Shown piece by piece: positions 34,131-44,103 of a stretch of 64,000 nucleotides of DNA. This stretch comes from Sophora flavescens (Eukaryota > Streptophyta > Magnoliopsida > Fabales > Fabaceae): positions 135,763,847-135,827,846 of the forward strand of contig CM061064.1 of NCBI GenBank assembly GCA_030762895.1, in the 5' to 3' direction. How positions within the stretch are numbered: position 1 is the stretch's first letter; every line of letters begins with the position of its first letter. A program made the position numbers and the translations under genes. Under the pieces are notes generated by a model. It had not been told where the DNA came from. It did no database searches and saw only the letters and a program-made list of their open reading frames with translations.

Positions 34131-35306
34131 CTCCCCCTTAAACTTGATCCTTTTTGGTGACTCTAATTGTAATTTGGGAAAAAACACTTCTTCAAAATCA
34201 AGTAACTTGGTGCTAGCAAATAGATAAAATAAAGTTGTTTGATTCAATATCTCCACTTCATAACTATCCAAAAGGCTTCTTGTACTTGTAGAACCTTGTG
34301 ATGAACAACCATGAGGTGAATGCTTCTCATTAGTATTTAGTGAAGGGAGAAAGGACATAATTGTCCTTAGAAAACAATAGCTCCCTTGCATTGGAGAATC
34401 AACATTTTCATGGCTCTCCCTCTTAGGACCATCGACAAAATTCTTTTCCTCCTTAATTGGATTAATTTCAAATTTCTTTGGTTCAAAGTTGCTTCCATCA
34501 TTCAAATTCTCATATGTAAGTTTTATATCATGTTTCGCACTTTCTTTTCCTTTTATAAGAATTAGAACTTCACCTTTGTGTTCAATTTCCACCTTCGAAT
34601 TATCTTCAAAGACAACTTGTCCTTTATAACTTTCATCATGACCAATGAATAAGTCCTTGTTGCCACTAATATGATTGATCACAGTGATGTCAAGATGCCA
34701 CAAAAACTTGTCATCATCTCCTTCACTAAAAAATAAAAGTTGTTCTTCTCCTTCTTTCTTTTCAACGATAAGATCTCCTTCTAGTTGTTTTTCATCTTCT
34801 TTTTCTTCGACATCATGGTCTTCTTCAAGTTTTCTATCTTCATCTTCTTTCTCTTCAACAAGATGATCCTCTCCATTGGTAGGATGAATCCAACATTCAC
34901 TAGTATAATGACTATATTTGAAGCAATTATAGCATTCAATCTTAAATTCATCATACCTTCTCTCTCCTTGCTCATGGGGACTAGAATGTTTTTTCTCTTT
35001 GTATTTCAAAGAGTACATTGCATGGAGAATATCCCAAGCTTCCTTCGCCTTTGTTGCACAAGCCACTTTCTCTAATAAAGCATCATCCAATGCTCCTTGA
35101 ATAATACCAAGAGCAAGTTGATCCAATTTTTGAATTGTTTGCAAATTGCTTCTTTGAGCTTTACTCAAAGCTTCTTCATTCTCCGGTTCAACATATCCAT
35201 CCTTAAAAATCTCCCATGCCTCATGGGAACCAAGATATGTCTTCATACGAATACACCAATGATCGAATCTCTCACCAAGTTTAGGAATTGGAACAAAGCA
35301 AGACAT
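34080..35306 (-). CDS. Array unit 6 gag-like ORF, intact (408 codons)
   Basis: Full-length frame. It shares KYKEKK, KYSHYTSEC and GEVLILIKG with unit 3, three units away, which suggests that a block of three units was duplicated. The zinc knuckle keeps its C/C/H/C ligands despite the Gly-to-Ser change. Confidence 0.88.
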   Translation of the reverse strand: MSCFVPIPKLGERFDHWCIRMKTYLGSHEAWEIFKDGYVEPENEEALSKAQRSNLQTIQKLDQLALGIIQGALDDALLEKVACATKAKEAWDILHAMYSLKYKEKKHSSPHEQGERRYDEFKIECYNCFKYSHYTSECWIHPTNGEDHLVEEKEDEDRKLEEDHDVEEKEDEKQLEGDLIVEKKEGEEQLLFFSEGDDDKFLWHLDITVINHISGNKDLFIGHDESYKGQVVFEDNSKVEIEHKGEVLILIKGKESAKHDIKLTYENLNDGSNFEPKKFEINPIKEEKNFVDGPKRESHENVDSPMQGSYCFLRTIMSFLPSLNTNEKHSPHGCSSQGSTSTRSLLDSYEVEILNQTTLFYLFASTKLLDFEEVFFPKLQLESPKRIKFKGECWKFKLDPIHLSNQSS

Positions 35307-35339
35307 ATTCAAGAAAGGAACCTAGCTCTGATACCACTT

Positions 35340-35652
35340 TGTAGGAAATAGTGGAGAGGATATGGAGAGGCTAACAAACTCAAATGATTCAAATTGATTG
35401 GCTTTGTTTTCAAATGCTCAAGTACAAGCCTTTTTATAGATGCTAGGGATGACTCTAGATCCATCTAATACAATGAACATATTTAATGCACTTAATTAAG
35501 CACATGTATCATGCTACTTTGAAACTACAAGTCCTAGAAACTACAAGTTCTTTAATGTAGAGATCCATGAATGCATTGGAAAATACTATGAACCTAAACA
35601 TTCATGAAGACTGATTACTTAAATGGATTGGATCAAGTTTAAATTTCCAACA
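35340..35652 (-). repeat. Array LTR 7
   Basis: 313 bp, with a standard polypurine tract beside it. Confidence 0.92.
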
Positions 35653-36828
35653 CTCCCCCTTAAACTTGAACCTTTTTGGTGACTCTAATTGTAATTTGGG
35701 AAAAAACACTTCTTCAAAATCAAGTAACTTGGTGCTAGCAAATAGATAAAATAAAGTTGTTTGATTCAATATCTCCACTTCATAACTATCCAAGAGGCTT
35801 CTTGTACTTGTAGAACCTTGTGATGAACAACCATGAGGTGAATGCTTCTCATTAGTATTTAGTGAAGGGAGAAAGGACATAATTGTCCTTAGAAAACAAT
35901 AGCTCCCTTGCATTGGAGAATCAACATTTTCATGGCCCTCCCTCTTAGGACCATCAACAAAATTATTTTCCTCCTTAATTGGATTAATTTCAAATTTCTT
36001 TGGTTCAAAGTTGCTTCCATCATTCAAATTCTCATATGTAAGTTTTATATCATGTTTCGCACTTTCTTTTCCTTTTATAAGAATTAGAGCTTCACCTTTG
36101 TGTTCAATTTCCACCTTTGAATTATCTTCAAAGACAACTTGTCCTTTATAACTTTCATCATGACCAATGAATAAGTCCTTGTTGCCACTAATATGATTGA
36201 TCACAGTGATGTCAAGATGCCACAAAAACTTGTCATCATCTCCTTCACTAAAAAATAAAAGTTGTTCTTCTCCTTCTTTCTTTTCAACGATAAGATCTCC
36301 TTCTAGTTGTTTTTCATCTTCTTCTTCTTCGACATCATGGTCTTCTTCAAGTTTTCTATCTTCATCTTCTTTCTCTTCAACAAGATGATCCTCTCCATTG
36401 GTAGGATGAATCCAACATTCACTAGTGTAATGACCATATTTGAAGCAATTATAGCATTCAATCTTAAATTCATCATACCTTCTCTCTCCTTGTTCATGGG
36501 GACTAGAATGTTTTTTCTCTTTGTCTTTCAAAGAGTACATTGCATGGAGAATATCCCAAGCTTCCTTCGCCTTTGTTGCACAAGCCACTTTCTCTAATAA
36601 AGCATCATCCAATGCTCCTTGAATAATACCAAGAGCAAGTTGATCCAATTTTTGAATTGTTTGCAAATTGCTTCTTTGAGCTTTACTCAAAGCTTCTTCA
36701 TTCTCCGGTTCAACATATCCATCCTTAAAAATCTCCCATGCCTCATGGGAACCAAGATATGTCTTCATACGAATACACCAATGATCGAATCTCTCACCAA
36801 GTTTAGGAATTGGAACAAAGCAAGACAT
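35602..36828 (-). CDS. Array unit 7 gag-like ORF, intact (408 codons)
   Basis: Full-length frame with VEEEEDEK and GHENVDSP as in unit 4. Private changes: KEENNF for KEEKNF, and SPKRFKF for SPKRIKF. Confidence 0.88.
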   Translation of the reverse strand: MSCFVPIPKLGERFDHWCIRMKTYLGSHEAWEIFKDGYVEPENEEALSKAQRSNLQTIQKLDQLALGIIQGALDDALLEKVACATKAKEAWDILHAMYSLKDKEKKHSSPHEQGERRYDEFKIECYNCFKYGHYTSECWIHPTNGEDHLVEEKEDEDRKLEEDHDVEEEEDEKQLEGDLIVEKKEGEEQLLFFSEGDDDKFLWHLDITVINHISGNKDLFIGHDESYKGQVVFEDNSKVEIEHKGEALILIKGKESAKHDIKLTYENLNDGSNFEPKKFEINPIKEENNFVDGPKREGHENVDSPMQGSYCFLRTIMSFLPSLNTNEKHSPHGCSSQGSTSTRSLLDSYEVEILNQTTLFYLFASTKLLDFEEVFFPKLQLESPKRFKFKGECWKFKLDPIHLSNQSS

Positions 36829-36861
36829 ATTCAAGAAAGGAACCTAGCTCTGATACCACTT

Positions 36862-37173
36862 TGTAGGAAATAGTGGAGAGGATATGGAGAGGCTAACAAA
36901 CTCAAATGATTCAAATTGATTGGCTTTGTTTTCAAATGCTCAAGTACAAGCCTTTTATAGATGCTAGGGATGACTCTAGATCCATCTAATACAATGAACA
37001 TATTTAATGCACTTAATTAAGCACATGTATCATGCTACTTTGAAACTACAAGTCCTAGAAACTACAAGTTCTTTAATGTAGAGATCCATGAATGCATTGG
37101 AAAATACTATGAACCTAAACATTCATGAAGACTGATTACTTAAATGGATTGGATCAAGTTTAAATTTCCAACA
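36862..37173 (-). repeat. Array LTR 8
   Basis: 312 bp. One T of the CCTTTTTATAG run, the TATA region on the minus strand, is missing. The adjacent polypurine tract is shortened (plus strand CTACCCTT). Confidence 0.92.
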
Positions 37174-38348
37174 CTACCCTTAAACTTGATCCTTTTTGGT
37201 GACTCTAATTGTAATTTGGGAAAAAACACTTCTTCAAAATCAAGTAACTTGGTGCTAGCAAATAGATAAAATAAAGTTGTTTGATTCAATATCTCCACTT
37301 CATAACTATCCAAGAGGCTTCTTGTACTTGTAGAACCTTGTGATGAACAACCATGAGGTGAATGCTTCTCATTAGTATTTAGTGAAGGGAGAAAGGACAT
37401 AATTGTCCTTAGAAAACAATAGCTCCCTTGCATTGGAGAATCAACATTTTCATGGCCCTCCCTCTTAGGACCATCAACAAAATTCTTTTCCTCCTTAATT
37501 GGATTAATTTCAAATTTCTTTGGTTCAAAGTTGCTTCCATCATTCAAATTCTCATATGTAAGTTTTATATCATGTTTTGCACTTTCTTTTCCTTTTATAA
37601 GAATTAGAGCTTCACCTTTGTGTTCAATTTCCACCTTCGAATTATCTTCAAAGACAACTTGTCCTTTATAACTTTCATCATGACCAATGAATAAGTCCTT
37701 GTTGCCACTAATATGATTGATCACAGTGATGTCAAGATGCCACAAAAACTTGTCATCATCTCCTTCACTAAAAAATAAAAGTTGTTCTTCTCCTTCTTTC
37801 TTTTCAACGATAAGATCTCCTTCTAGTTGTTTTTCATCTTCTTCTTCTTCGACATCATGGTCTTCTTCAAGTTTTCTATCTTCATCTTCTTTCTCTTCAA
37901 CAAGATGATCCTCTCCATTGGTAGGATGAATCCAACATTCACTAGTGTAATGACCATATTTGAAGCAATTATAGCATTCAATCTTAAATTCATCATACCT
38001 TCTCTCTCCTTGTTCATGGGGACTAGAATGTTTTTTCTCTTTGTCTTTCAAAGAGTACATTGCATGGAGAATATCCCAAGCTTCCTTCGCCTTTGTTGCA
38101 CAAGCCACTTTCTCTAATAAGGCATCATCCAATGCTCCTTGAATAATACCAAGAGCAAGTTGATCCAATTTTTGAATTGTTTGCAAATTGCTTCTTTGAG
38201 CTTTACTCAAAGCTTCTTCATTCTCCGGTTCAACATATCCATCTTTAACAATCTCCCATGCCTCATGGGAACCAAGATATGTCTTCATACGAATACACCA
38301 ATGATCGAATCTCTCACCAAGTTTAGGAATTGGAACAAAGTAAGACAT
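37140..38348 (-). CDS. Array unit 8 gag-like ORF, altered C-terminus (402 codons)
   Basis: Open throughout. A one-base loss at the polypurine tract near 37174 shifts the last residues, so it ends SVGNLNLIQSI instead of CWKFKLDPIHLSNQSS. It combines the edge-type IVKDGY with the central-type TIQKLDQ and GHENVDSP, and so looks like a recombinant between the two groups. Confidence 0.85.
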   Translation of the reverse strand: MSYFVPIPKLGERFDHWCIRMKTYLGSHEAWEIVKDGYVEPENEEALSKAQRSNLQTIQKLDQLALGIIQGALDDALLEKVACATKAKEAWDILHAMYSLKDKEKKHSSPHEQGERRYDEFKIECYNCFKYGHYTSECWIHPTNGEDHLVEEKEDEDRKLEEDHDVEEEEDEKQLEGDLIVEKKEGEEQLLFFSEGDDDKFLWHLDITVINHISGNKDLFIGHDESYKGQVVFEDNSKVEIEHKGEALILIKGKESAKHDIKLTYENLNDGSNFEPKKFEINPIKEEKNFVDGPKREGHENVDSPMQGSYCFLRTIMSFLPSLNTNEKHSPHGCSSQGSTSTRSLLDSYEVEILNQTTLFYLFASTKLLDFEEVFFPKLQLESPKRIKFKGSVGNLNLIQSI

Positions 38349-38381
38349 ATTCAAGAAAGGAACCTAGCTCTGATACCACTT

Positions 38382-38694
38382 TGTAGGAAATAGTGGAGAG
38401 GATATGGAGAGGCTAACAAACTCAAATGATTCAAATTGATTGGCTTTGTTTTCAAATGCTCAAGTACAAGCCTTTTTATAGATGCTAGGGATGACTCTAG
38501 ATCCATCTAATACAATGAACATATTTAATGCACTTAATTAAGCACATGTATCATGCTACTTTGAAACTACAAGTCCTAGAAACTACAAGTTCTTTAATGT
38601 AGAGATCCATGAATGCATTGGAAAATACTATGAACCTAAACATTCATGAAGACTGATTACTTAAATGGATTGGATCAAGTTTAAATTTCCAACA
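38382..38694 (-). repeat. Array LTR 9
   Basis: 313 bp. The adjacent polypurine tract reads CACCCCCTT on the plus strand, a variant shared only with LTR 10. Confidence 0.92.
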
Positions 38695-39870
38695 CACCCC
38701 CTTAAACTTGATCCTTTTTGGTGACTCTAATTGTAATTTGGGAAAAAACACTTCTTCAAAATCAAGAAACTTGGTGCTAGCAAATAGATAAAATAAAGTT
38801 GTTTGATTCAATATCTCCACTTCATAACTATCCAAGAGGCTTCTTGTACTTGTAGAACCTTGTGATGAACAACCATGAGGTGAATGCTTCTCATTAGTAT
38901 TTAGTGAAGGGAGAAAGGACATAATTGTCCTTAGAAAACAATAGCTCCCTTGCATTGGAGAATCAACATTTTCATGGGTCTCCCTCTTAGGACCATTAAC
39001 AAAATTCTTTTCCTCCTTAATTGGATTAATTTCAAATTTCTTTGGTTCAAAGTTGCTTCCATCATTCAAATTCTCATATGTAAGTTTTATATCATGTTTC
39101 GCACTTTCTTTTCCTTCTATAAGAATTAGAACTTCACCTTTGTGTTCAATTTCCACCTTCGAATTATCTTCAAAGACAACTTGTCCTTTATAACTTTCAT
39201 CATGACCAATGAATAAGTCCTTGTTGCCACTAATATGATTGATCACAGTGATGTCAAGATGCCACAAAAACTTGTCATCATCTCCTTCACTAAAAAATAA
39301 AAGTTGTTCTTCTCCTTCTTTATTTTCAACGATAAGATCTCCTTCTAGTTGTTTTTCATCTTCTTTTTCTTCGACATCATGGTCTTCTTCAAGTTTTCTA
39401 TCTTCATCTTCTTTCTCTTCAACAAGATGATCCTCTCCATTGGTAGGATGAATCCAACATTCACTAGTATAATGACCATATTTGAAGCAATTATAGCATT
39501 CAATCTTAAATTCATCATACCTTCTCTCTCCTTGTTCATGGGGACTAGAATGTTTTTTCTCTTTGTCTTTCAAAGAGTACATTGCATGGAGAATATCCCA
39601 AGCTTCCTTCGCCTTTGTTGCACAAGCCACTTTCTCTAATAAAGCATTATCCAATGCTCCTTGAATAATACCAAGAGCAAGTTGATCCAATTTGTGAATT
39701 GTTTGCAAATTTCTTCTTTGAGCTTTACTCAAAGCTTCTTCATTCTCCGGTTCAACATATCCATCCTTAACAATCTCCCATGCCTCATGGGAACCAAGAT
39801 ATGTCTTCATACGAATACACCAATGATCGAATCTCTCACCAAGTTTAGGAATTGGAACAAAGCAAGACAT
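38644..39870 (-). CDS. Array unit 9 gag-like ORF, intact (408 codons)
   Basis: Full-length frame. Upstream, the usual TAG between primer site and ATG is changed to TTG, so the frame is also open for six codons before the ATG. Edge-type variants: VNGPKRETHENV, IVKDGY and TIHKLDQ. Private: VENKEGEEQ and LIEGKES. Confidence 0.88.
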   Translation of the reverse strand: MSCFVPIPKLGERFDHWCIRMKTYLGSHEAWEIVKDGYVEPENEEALSKAQRRNLQTIHKLDQLALGIIQGALDNALLEKVACATKAKEAWDILHAMYSLKDKEKKHSSPHEQGERRYDEFKIECYNCFKYGHYTSECWIHPTNGEDHLVEEKEDEDRKLEEDHDVEEKEDEKQLEGDLIVENKEGEEQLLFFSEGDDDKFLWHLDITVINHISGNKDLFIGHDESYKGQVVFEDNSKVEIEHKGEVLILIEGKESAKHDIKLTYENLNDGSNFEPKKFEINPIKEEKNFVNGPKRETHENVDSPMQGSYCFLRTIMSFLPSLNTNEKHSPHGCSSQGSTSTRSLLDSYEVEILNQTTLFYLFASTKFLDFEEVFFPKLQLESPKRIKFKGVCWKFKLDPIHLSNQSS

Positions 39871-39903
39871 ATTCAAGAAAGGAACCAAGCTCTGATACCA
39901 CTT

Positions 39904-40216
39904 TGTAGGAAATAGTGGAGAGGATATGGAGAGGCTAACAAACTCAAATGATTCAAATTGATTGGCTTTGTTTTCAAATGCTCAAGTACACGCCTATTTA
40001 TAGATGCTAGGGATGACTCTAGATCCATCTAATACAATGAACATATTTAATGCACTTAATTAAGCACATGTATCATGCTACTTTGAAACTACAAGTCCTA
40101 GAAACTACAAGTTCTTTAATGTAGAGATCCATGAATGCATTGGAAAATACTATGAACCTAAACATTCATGAAGACTGATTACTTAAATGGATTGGATCAA
40201 GTTTAAATTTCCAACA
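39904..40216 (-). repeat. Array LTR 10
   Basis: 313 bp. Private change GTACACGCCTATTTATAG, where the others read GTACAAGCCTTTTTATAG. This alters the TATA region. Confidence 0.92.
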
Positions 40217-41392
40217 CACCCCCTTAAACTTGATCCTTTTTGGTGACTCTAATTGTAATTTGGGAAAAAACACTTCTTCAAAATCAAGAAACTTGGTGCT
40301 AGCAAATAGATAAAATAAAGTTGTTTGATTCAATATCTCCACTTCATAACTATCCAAGAGGCTTCTTGTACTTGTAGAACCTTGTGATGAACAACCATGA
40401 GGTGAATGCTTCTCATTAGTATTTAGTGAAGGGAGAAAGGACATAATTGTCCTTAGAAAACAATAGCTCCCTTGCATTGGAGAATCAACATTTTCATGGG
40501 TCTCCCTCTTAGGACCATTAACAAAATTCTTTTCCTCCTTAATTGGATTAATTTCAAATTTCTTTGGTTCAAAGTTGCTTCCATCATTCAAATTCTCATA
40601 TGTAAGTTTTATATCATGTTTCGCACTTTCTTTTCCTTTTATAAGAATTAGAGCTTCACCTTTGTGTTCAATTTCCACCTTCGAATTATCTTCAAAGACA
40701 ACTTGTCCTTTATAACTTTCATCATGACCAATGAATAAGTCCTTGTTGCCACTAATATGATTGATCACAGTGATGTCAAGATGCCACAAAAACTTGTCAT
40801 CATCTCCTTCACTAAAAAATAAAAGTTGTTCTTCTCCTTCTTTCTTTTCAACAATATGATCTCCTTCTAGTTGTTTTTCATCTTCTTTTTCTTCGACATC
40901 ATGGTCTTCTTGAAGTTTTCTATCTTCATCTTCTTTCTCTTCAACAAGATGATCCTCTCCATTGGTAGGATGAATCCAACATTCACTAGTATAATGACCA
41001 TATTTGAAGCAATTATAGCATTCAATCTTAAATTCATCATACCTTCTCTCTCCTTGTTCATGGGGACTAGAATGTTTTTTCTCTTTGTCTTTCAAAGAGT
41101 AAATTGCATGGAGAATATCCCAAGCATCCTTCGCCTTTGTTGCACAAGCCACTTTCTCTAATAAAGCATCATCCAATGCTCCTTGAATAATACCAAGAGC
41201 AAGTTGATCCAATTTGTGAATTGTTTGCAAATTGCTTCTTTGAGCTTTACTCAAAGCTTCTTCATTCTCCGGTTCAACATATCCATCCTTAACAATCTCC
41301 CATGCCTCATGGGAACCAAGATATGTCTTCATACGAATACACCAATGATCGAATCTCTCACCAAGTTTAGGAATTTGAACAAAGCAAGACAT
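40166..41392 (-). CDS. Array unit 10 gag-like ORF, intact (408 codons)
   Basis: Full-length frame of the edge type. Private changes: FVQIPKL, AKDAWDILHAIYS, KLQEDHD and EGDHIVEK. It shares the KFLDFEE and KGVCWKF variants with unit 9. Confidence 0.88.
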   Translation of the reverse strand: MSCFVQIPKLGERFDHWCIRMKTYLGSHEAWEIVKDGYVEPENEEALSKAQRSNLQTIHKLDQLALGIIQGALDDALLEKVACATKAKDAWDILHAIYSLKDKEKKHSSPHEQGERRYDEFKIECYNCFKYGHYTSECWIHPTNGEDHLVEEKEDEDRKLQEDHDVEEKEDEKQLEGDHIVEKKEGEEQLLFFSEGDDDKFLWHLDITVINHISGNKDLFIGHDESYKGQVVFEDNSKVEIEHKGEALILIKGKESAKHDIKLTYENLNDGSNFEPKKFEINPIKEEKNFVNGPKRETHENVDSPMQGSYCFLRTIMSFLPSLNTNEKHSPHGCSSQGSTSTRSLLDSYEVEILNQTTLFYLFASTKFLDFEEVFFPKLQLESPKRIKFKGVCWKFKLDPIHLSNQSS

Positions 41393-41425
41393 ATTCAAGA
41401 AAGGAACCTAGCTCTGATACCACTT

Positions 41426-41738
41426 TGTAGGAAATAGTGGAGAGGATATGGAGAGGCTAACAAACTCAAATGATTCAAATTGATTGGCTTTGTTTTCAAA
41501 TGCTCAAGTACAAGCCTTTTTATAGATGCTAGGGATGACTCTAGATCCATCTAATACAATGAACATATTTAATGCACTTAATTAAGCACATGTATCATGC
41601 TACCTTGAAACTACAAGTCCTAGAAACTACAAGTTCTTTAATGTAGAGATCCATGAATGCATTGGAAAATACTATGAACCTAAACATTCATGAAGACTGA
41701 TTACTTAAATGGATTGGATCAAGTTTAAATTTCCAACA
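41426..41738 (-). repeat. Array LTR 11
   Basis: 313 bp, with a standard polypurine tract beside it. Private change CTACCTTGAAAC for CTACTTTGAAAC. Confidence 0.92.
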
Positions 41739-42914
41739 CTCCCCCTTAAACTTGATCCTTTTTGGTGACTCTAATTGTAATTTGGGAAAAAACACTTCTT
41801 CAAAATCAAGTAACTCGGTGCTAGCAAATAGATAAAATAAAGTTGTTTGATTCAATATCTCCACTTCATAACTATCCAAGAGGCTTCTTGTACTTGTAGA
41901 ACCTTGTGATGAACAACCATGAGGTGAATGCTTCTCATTAGTATTTAGTGAAGGGAGAAAGGACATAATTGTCCTTAGAAAACAATAGCTCCCTTGCATT
42001 GGAGAATCAACATTTTCATGGGTCTCCCTCTTAGGACCATTAACAAAATTCTTTTCCTCCTTAATTGGATTAATTTCAAATTTCTTTGGTTCAAAGTTGC
42101 TTCCATCATTCAAATTCTCATATGTAAGTTTTATATCATGTTTCGCACTTTCTTTTCCTTTTATAAGAATTAGAACTTCACCTTTGTGTTCAATTTCCAC
42201 CTTCGAATTATCTTCAAAGACAACTTGTCCTTTATAACTTTCATCATGACCAATGAATAAGTCCTTGTTGCCACTAATATGATTGATCACAGTGATGTCA
42301 AGATGCCACAAAAACTTGTCATCATTTCCTTCACTAAAAAATAAAAGTTGTTCTTCTCCTTCTTTCTTTTCAACGATACGATCTCCTTCTAGTTGTTTTT
42401 CATCTTCTTTTTCTTCGACATCATGGTCTTCTTCAAGTTTTCTATCTTCATCTTCTTTTTCTTCAACAAGATGATCCTCTCCATTGGTAGGATGAATCCA
42501 ACATTCACTAGTATAATGACCATATTTGAAGCAATTATAGCATTCAATCTTAAATTCATCATACCTTCTCTCTCCTTGTTCATGGGGACTAGAATATTTT
42601 TTCTCTTTGTCTTTCAAAGAGTACATTGCATGGAGAATATCCCAAGCTTCCTTCGCCTTTGTTGCACAAGCCACTTTCTCTAATAAAGCATCATCCAATG
42701 CTCCTTGAATAATACTAAGAGCAAGTTGATCCAATTTGTGAATTGTTTGCAAATTGCTTCTTTGAGCTTTACTCAAAGCTTCTTCATTCTCCGGTTCAAC
42801 ATATCCATTCTTAACAATCTCCCATGCCTCATGGGAACCAAGATATGTCTTCATACGAATACACCAATGATCGAATCTCTCACCAAGTTTAGGAATTGGA
42901 ACAAAGCAAGACAT
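41688..42914 (-). CDS. Array unit 11 gag-like ORF, intact (408 codons)
   Basis: Full-length frame at the far edge of the array, the most upstream unit in the element's sense. Private changes: VKNGYVEP, KKYSSPHEQ, EGDRIVEK and SEGNDDK. It shares STELLDFEE with unit 1 at the opposite edge, as expected if the two edges keep the ancestral sequence. Confidence 0.88.
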   Translation of the reverse strand: MSCFVPIPKLGERFDHWCIRMKTYLGSHEAWEIVKNGYVEPENEEALSKAQRSNLQTIHKLDQLALSIIQGALDDALLEKVACATKAKEAWDILHAMYSLKDKEKKYSSPHEQGERRYDEFKIECYNCFKYGHYTSECWIHPTNGEDHLVEEKEDEDRKLEEDHDVEEKEDEKQLEGDRIVEKKEGEEQLLFFSEGNDDKFLWHLDITVINHISGNKDLFIGHDESYKGQVVFEDNSKVEIEHKGEVLILIKGKESAKHDIKLTYENLNDGSNFEPKKFEINPIKEEKNFVNGPKRETHENVDSPMQGSYCFLRTIMSFLPSLNTNEKHSPHGCSSQGSTSTRSLLDSYEVEILNQTTLFYLFASTELLDFEEVFFPKLQLESPKRIKFKGECWKFKLDPIHLSNQSS

Positions 42915-42947
42915 ATTCAAGAAAGGAACCTAGCTCTGATACCACTT

Positions 42948-43260
42948 TGTAGGAAATAGTGGAGAGGATATGGAGAGGCTAACAAACTCAAATGATTCAA
43001 ATTGATTGGCTTTGTTTTCAAATGCTCAAGTACAAGCCTTTTTATAGATGCTAGGGATGACTCTAGATCAATCTAATACAATGAACATATTTAATGCACT
43101 TAATTAAGCACATGTATCATGCTACTTTGAAACTACAAGTCCTAGAAACTACAAGTTCTTTAATGTAGAGATCCATGAATGCATTGGAAAATACTATGAG
43201 CCTAAACATTCATGAAGACTGATTACTTAAATGGATTGGATTAAGTTTAAATTTCCAACA
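42948..43260 (-). repeat. Array LTR 12 (outermost, upstream)
   Basis: 313 bp and followed directly by ATAAT (43261-43265), the second copy of the target duplication. Private changes include TAGATCAATC, TATGAGCCTAAAC and GGATTAAGTTT. Confidence 0.93.
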
Positions 43261-43265
43261 ATAAT

Positions 43266-43908
43266 TATTTTATGGAAACTTGTTTTGAATATCCGGAGGG
43301 GGACACAACATATGGTGTGATATGGAGTGAAAAAATAATAATAAACAATGTACTAATATAAAATATACTATTAATATTTAATTTTATTACATCACCAAAA
43401 AATATATTTAATTTTTATTATGAATGGTTTGAGGTAAGGTGTCATTTGGTTACTGGAATGTTTTATTCACATGCAAATTACGTACATTCTTGGGAATGTG
43501 ATTCTAATAATGTTTCTTTCCCACATTCACATATGGGAATAGAGTTTTCACAAATTTCTAATTATCATTCACTAATTTTATTCCTGGGAATCTTTTATGA
43601 CTGAGAATAGTTTTTTAAACATTGTATGAAACATGAGAAACTATTATTCACATGTCAACATTGCTGGGAATATTTTTTAAAAACTTGTACCAAGCACTAC
43701 ATAAGGGTATAAGGAGTTTGAGGAATATGAGGTCTATGGTTCAAGCCCTGATAAAGGAGGGGGAAAAAAACATAACAACTAACTACTAACATTTGCCAAT
43801 AAAAAAATTATCATGCAACTAATAAGACTATTATAATTTTAATCAAAGTAATAATGTATGAACTGCTGGTGGATTTAGTTTATATAACTTTCTAACACGA
43901 ATTGCGCC
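43266..43908. other. Flank between the array and the ascorbate oxidase duplicate
   Basis: AT-rich and non-coding. A weak inverted match between GTCATTTGGTTACTGG (43441) and the reverse complement of CTTGTACCAAGCACTAC (43684-43700) hints at a MITE of about 260 bp, but the evidence is thin. Confidence 0.4.
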
Positions 43909-44103
43909 AGAAATGGCCAATTTGAGGGAAGATAAGGAAGTGGTACTAGAAATTCTGATCCTGTAGGTCTTGTTTGGCTCGACATGGAGAATCTGGGGTG
44001 CACACTCTTCCCCACCTTTGAAATGGCATTGGGGTAGGGTGGTGTTGATGAATTTAGATGCAAGGGAACAGTTGAACTGTCCTCGTCCATTGATGAGCAA
44101 AGT
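43909..44103 (-). pseudogene. Isolated copy of ascorbate oxidase exon 4
   Basis: A 195-bp match to exon 4 of the gene at 22812-23006, with only a few changes (for example SLSSLKLAIS for SLASLNLAIS). The acceptor TTTTTCAG is kept. The donor is gone: GG stands where GT should be, and the frame runs on into unrelated residues. No other ascorbate oxidase exon lies nearby, so it is a dead gene fragment. Confidence 0.92.

Larger units (their letters stand above)
26191..43260 (-). mobile_element. Tandem array of a gag-only non-autonomous LTR retrotransposon (12 LTRs, 11 interiors)
   Basis: Eleven head-to-tail units of about 1522 bp run without interruption and are closed by a twelfth LTR. Each LTR starts TGTAGGAAATAG and ends TTTCCAACA on the plus strand. 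Read on the minus strand, each interior has a perfect TGGTATCAGAGC primer site, one Gag-like ORF, and a purine tract AAGGGGGAG before the next LTR. The outer borders carry the same 5-bp sequence, ATAAT (26186-26190 and 43261-43265), so one insertion footprint encloses the array. No integrase, reverse transcriptase or RNase H is present, which matches the class called TR-GAG elements. Movement would have needed enzymes from a copia relative. Expansion by unequal recombination between LTRs or interiors is the simplest origin. Confidence 0.95.

Noticed and set aside
26191..43260. Plus-strand serine-rich and phenylalanine-rich frames repeated in every array unit
   Set aside because: They are antisense shadows of the acidic lysine/glutamate tract and gag domain of the minus-strand ORF. 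They repeat only because the units repeat.
26191..43260. A satellite DNA or a tandem gene family as explanation of the 1.5-kb repeat
   Set aside because: Each unit has LTR ends, primer site, polypurine tract and a Gag zinc knuckle, and the whole is bounded by a 5-bp target duplication.
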